Positions 5,191-7,394 of a stretch of 7,394 nt of DNA are shown here, piece by piece. The position numbers and the translations under genes were made by a program. The stretch is from Patescibacteria group bacterium (lineage in GTDB: Bacteria; Patescibacteriota; Minisyncoccia; Portnoybacterales; GWB1-42-6), in contig JAHKAK010000060.1 of the NCBI GenBank assembly GCA_018826025.1, positions 1 through 7,394 of the forward strand. The letters run 5' to 3'. Each line of letters begins with the position of its first letter. Positions within the stretch are counted from its first letter, which is position 1. The notes beneath the pieces were generated by a model. It searched no databases. It was given only the letters and a program-made list of their open reading frames with translations, and had not been told where the DNA came from.

Positions 5191-6960
5191 ATGGATAGCC
5201 CACAAAGCAAACTTGATATTCTACGTCATTCCACTGCCCATGTCTTGGCTGCCGCGGTGCTGGAAATGTTCCCTGAAGCCAACTTCGGCATCGGGCCGAA
5301 TATTGATAACGGTTTTTATTATGATTTTGATTTGCCGCGAACCTTAATTCCGGAAGACTTGCCGTTGTTGGAAGAAAAAATGCGCGCGATTATTAAATCT
5401 AACCACCCGTTTGAGCAAAGCGCCATTGACGCCAAAAAAGCCGTTCAGCTTTTTCAGAAAGCCAAACAAAATTATAAAGTTGAGCTGATAAACGATTTGG
5501 TAGAAAACGAAAAATCCAAAGAAGTGACAATTTATAAATCCGGCCCATTTGTGGATCTTTGCCGCGGGCCGCATCTTGATTCCACCGGCGAAATTAATCC
5601 CGACGCTTTCAAGCTAACTTCAATCGCCGGCGCTTATTGGCGGGGCGATGCCAAAAATAAAATGTTGCAGCGGATCTACGGCGTGGCGTTTACGACCAAA
5701 CAGGAGCTGGATAATTATTTAAAGATGATCGAGGAGGCCGAAAAGCGCGACCATAGAAAGTTAGGCAAAGAATTGGATTTGTTTGTGTTTTCCGAAATTG
5801 TGGGTAAGGGTCTACCCTTGCTCACTCCTAAGGGTACGGTAATTAGAAAAGAGCTGGAAAAATTTGTTTTGGAAGAAGAAACTAAAAGAGGATACCAGCA
5901 CGTAATTACTCCTCACTTGGCCAAGGTGGAGTTATATAAAAAATCCGGCCACTACCCTTATTATAAAGAAACGATGTATCCAATTATGAAGGTGGACGAA
6001 GAGGAATTGATACTGCGGCCCATGACCTGTCCTCATCATTTTGAGCTTTACAATTCCAAGCCCAGAAGCTATAAAGAGTTGCCGGTACGTTTGGCCGAAA
6101 TTGCGTCCCAATTCAGATATGAAAAAAGCGGAGAATTGTCGGGGCTCACAAGAGTGAGATTATTTTGCCTGGCGGACGCTCATATTATTTGCGCCAAAGA
6201 GCAGGCGGATGATGAAATAAAAAATGTTTTAGACCTTATCGACTACGCTAATAAAATTTTCGGTTTGGCCAAAGGCAAAGATTATCGCTACCGACTTTCC
6301 TTGGGAGATAAAGATGATAATAAAAAATATTACAAAGATGACGCGGCGTGGGAGATGGCCGAAGGCATTTTAAGAAACACGCTGAAAAAAATCGACGCGC
6401 CCTACTTTGAGGCGAAAGGAGAAGCCGCCTTTTATGGGCCGAAGATCGATGTGCAGATGAAGAAAGTAAACGGCCAGGAAGAGACCGCTTTTACCGTCCA
6501 ATATGATTTTGTGATGCCAAAAAGGTTTGAAATGAAATATATCGATAGAGACGGAAAAGAAAAAGAGCCGATTGTTATTCATCGTTCCTCTATCGGCTGT
6601 TTTGAAAGGACCATGGCTTTTCTTATTGAACACTACGCCGGCGCGTTCCCTGTCTGGCTGGCGCCGGAGCAAGTTTGGATCTTGCCGATAAGCGAAAAGC
6701 ATACTGGCTACGCCAATACTGTCGCTGATAAGCTTCGCTCGGCCAATATCCGCGTCATTGCTAAAAACGAGAGTGAAACCATCGGCAAAAAAATCCGAGA
6801 AGGCGAGATACAAAAAATTCCGTATTTACTCGTGGTGGGCGACAAAGAAATCGCCGCCTCCTCCATCGCCGTGCGCCAGCGGGGCCAGGGAGATTTGGGC
6901 GCGATGAAACTTGAAGGATTTATTGAAAAGATTACAAAAGAGATTAAAGAAAAATTGTAA
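5191..6960 (+). CDS. thrS: Threonyl-tRNA synthetase, TGS-less
   Basis: This class II synthetase attaches threonine to tRNA-Thr in the cytoplasm. It has 589 residues against about 640 in E. coli. The difference is the missing N-terminal TGS domain, since the protein opens directly with the editing domain (H13 and H17 in RHSTAH; C124 and H128 in CRGPH, the site that hydrolyses Ser-tRNA-Thr). In the catalytic domain, motif 1 lies around 250-266. Motif 2 contains R309 in QFRYEKSG. The zinc ligands are C280 (MTCPHH), H331 (ADAHIIC) and H464 (VIHRSS). Motif 3 is at 469-485 with R473. The anticodon-binding domain covers about 493-589. In the block usually reading FTQDDAH, this protein has FCLADAH (325-331), so the glutamine and first aspartate become L327 and A328 while D329 is kept. 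The ATG lacks a Shine-Dalgarno but fits TGS-less relatives. Expression is probably set by the T-box leader upstream. Confidence 0.96.
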   Translation: MDSPQSKLDILRHSTAHVLAAAVLEMFPEANFGIGPNIDNGFYYDFDLPRTLIPEDLPLLEEKMRAIIKSNHPFEQSAIDAKKAVQLFQKAKQNYKVELINDLVENEKSKEVTIYKSGPFVDLCRGPHLDSTGEINPDAFKLTSIAGAYWRGDAKNKMLQRIYGVAFTTKQELDNYLKMIEEAEKRDHRKLGKELDLFVFSEIVGKGLPLLTPKGTVIRKELEKFVLEEETKRGYQHVITPHLAKVELYKKSGHYPYYKETMYPIMKVDEEELILRPMTCPHHFELYNSKPRSYKELPVRLAEIASQFRYEKSGELSGLTRVRLFCLADAHIICAKEQADDEIKNVLDLIDYANKIFGLAKGKDYRYRLSLGDKDDNKKYYKDDAAWEMAEGILRNTLKKIDAPYFEAKGEAAFYGPKIDVQMKKVNGQEETAFTVQYDFVMPKRFEMKYIDRDGKEKEPIVIHRSSIGCFERTMAFLIEHYAGAFPVWLAPEQVWILPISEKHTGYANTVADKLRSANIRVIAKNESETIGKKIREGEIQKIPYLLVVGDKEIAASSIAVRQRGQGDLGAMKLEGFIEKITKEIKEKL

Positions 6961-6961
6961 T

Positions 6962-6988
6962 AAAAAATAGGAGTGGTTACGCCCCTAT
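6962..6988 (-). terminator. Intrinsic terminator of the minus-strand gene fragment
   Basis: On the minus strand ATAGG (6988-6984) and CCTAT (6971-6967) form a stem continued by three inner pairs after one mismatch, with a TAAC loop, then TTTTTT. It starts 4 nt after the stop codon at 6995-6993. It overlaps the very end of the converging thrS, whose stop is at 6958-6960. Confidence 0.65.
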
Positions 6989-6992
6989 CTGG

Positions 6993-7132
6993 TTATCTTG
7001 CTTCTTTTTCTTTTCTAATAAGAACGCCGTACGGAATTTGATCATTATACTCTCCGCTGCCAATTACCGCCTTAACCGCTTCGGTTGAAAACCAATCGGC
7101 GAACGCAAGCCGTTCATCGTATCTAAAACGAT
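6993..7132 (-). pseudogene. C-terminal fragment of an unidentified gene, cut off by a palindromic repeat
   Basis: The minus strand reads as ordinary protein from the repeat boundary to TAA at 6995-6993, about 45 codons. Examples are ERLAFADWFSTEAVKAVIG and EYNDQIPYGVLIRKEKEAR at the very end. A terminator directly follows, so this is a real gene end. Upstream, the frame enters the nested palindrome and stays open only to 7190, where a TAG precedes it; there is no ATG, GTG or TTG start in this 65-codon stretch. It is therefore either a remnant or the end of a gene frameshifted by the insertion. I do not recognise the family. Confidence 0.55.
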
Positions 7133-7301
7133 CTCCTCCTTCGTCCCGCCACGGCGAAACTACGGAAGGGCAAGCCTCCTCTTTAGCCAGCTAAGCTGGC
7201 TTTAGAAAAAGAGGAGGGACTCCCTCTCTTTTTTAAAGAGAGGGTTGCTTGCCTCGCCGTAGCTTTACCGCGTCCATCCGTAGTTTTACACGAAGGAGGA
7301 G
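7133..7301. repeat. Nested 169-bp palindromic element
   Basis: Concentric inverted pairs run from outside in. They are CTCCTCCTTCGT / ACGAAGGAGGAG (7133-7144/7290-7301), AAACTACGGA / TCCGTAGTTT (7157-7166/7277-7286) and GGCAAGC / GCTTGCC (7169-7175/7247-7253). Inside these sit two side-by-side hairpins: CCTCCTCTTT / AAAGAGGAGG (7175-7217), topped by AGCCAGC-TAA-GCTGGCT, and CCCTCTCTTT / AAAGAGAGGG (7222-7244). The layout is a cross-shaped fold. It is a different family from the GTCATTCC repeat. Confidence 0.85.
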
Positions 7302-7320
7302 CGAAGGCAGGGGGTGAGTT

Positions 7321-7356
7321 AAATTTTAAATTGTACTTTTGATATTTACATTTGAA
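7321..7356 (-). repeat. AT-rich repeat unit, inverted and shortened copy
   Basis: Read on the minus strand it gives AAATGTAAATATCAAAAG followed by TACAATTTAAAATTT. It matches the start and end of the unit at 1154-1202 but lacks about 10 bases from the middle. It lies just before the putative start codon at 7361. Confidence 0.55.
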
Positions 7357-7360
7357 ACTA

Positions 7361-7394
7361 ATGAAATCTTTTCTAAAAAAATCCTGGCCCTTTA
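7361..7394 (+). CDS. Probable start of a plus-strand gene, truncated by the window edge
   Basis: ATG at 7361 opens a frame of 11 codons reading MKSFLKKSWPF before the window ends. A lysine-rich start turning hydrophobic fits the N-terminus of a signal-anchored or membrane protein. No Shine-Dalgarno or clear promoter precedes it, as for the other genes here. It is supported only by its position after an AT-rich repeat, like dnaE and thrS, and by residue composition. Confidence 0.4.
   Translation, partial: MKSFLKKSWPF

Noticed and set aside
6370..6813. 147-codon minus-strand frame inside thrS
   Set aside because: Antisense shadow of the ThrRS catalytic domain, which is conserved motif by motif on the plus strand.
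7302..7394. Minus-strand coding continuation upstream of the truncated gene
   Set aside because: An open frame exists but it is a translation of the AT-rich repeat and ends at TAA inside the palindrome, out of frame with the C-terminal fragment.
1..7394. Recoding of UGA as an amino acid
   Set aside because: dnaE, thrS, rnhB and the membrane protein are all intact under the standard code, with UAA stops in the three complete genes.

Overview
The window reads as a piece of a Patescibacteria (candidate phyla radiation, Parcubacteria-like) chromosome. This is an inference from four things: a threonyl-tRNA synthetase without the usual N-terminal TGS domain, start codons that mostly lack a Shine-Dalgarno and sit just behind -10-like boxes, gene spacers packed with short palindromic repeats, and a small membrane protein resembling a family I associate with that group. 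All readable genes use the standard code: UGA is not read through, so the UGA-recoding lineages (Gracilibacteria, SR1) are unlikely.

Layout. At the left edge, on the minus strand, is the 5' part of rnhB (ribonuclease HII, 390..1). A 151-bp palindromic repeat lies inside its coding region and keeps the frame open, adding about 51 residues between two conserved RNase HII motifs. Divergent from it is an unnamed two-helix membrane protein (546-1151). An AT-rich repeat spacer follows, then a full-length dnaE for the replicative DNA polymerase III alpha subunit (1292-4486, GTG start) with an intact PHP domain, catalytic aspartates and a clamp-binding motif.

The dnaE-thrS spacer (4487-5190) is the richest part. 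It holds a second copy of the GTCATTCC-type palindromic repeat, a candidate dnaE terminator, a series of hairpins ending in a perfect 18-bp inverted repeat that overlaps a strong -35 box, and a promoter (TTGACA, 18 nt, TAAAAT). The promoter drives a T-box riboswitch leader whose Stem I is reduced to a kink-turn and a short hairpin carrying an ACC (Thr) specifier. An AT-rich inverted repeat separates this leader from thrS (5191-6960), which encodes a complete class II threonyl-tRNA synthetase. The logic is a feedback loop: uncharged tRNA-Thr (anticodon GGU) should bind the leader and turn on the enzyme that charges it.

Downstream of thrS, on the minus strand, are an intrinsic terminator and the last ~45 codons of a gene of unknown function. 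That gene is cut off by a 169-bp nested palindrome (7133-7301). At the right edge another AT-rich repeat precedes the probable first codons of a plus-strand gene (7361 onward).

The most notable items are the in-frame repeat inside rnhB and the very short T-box. Around the T-box antiterminator there is also a 12-bp long-range helix that competes with Stem III.
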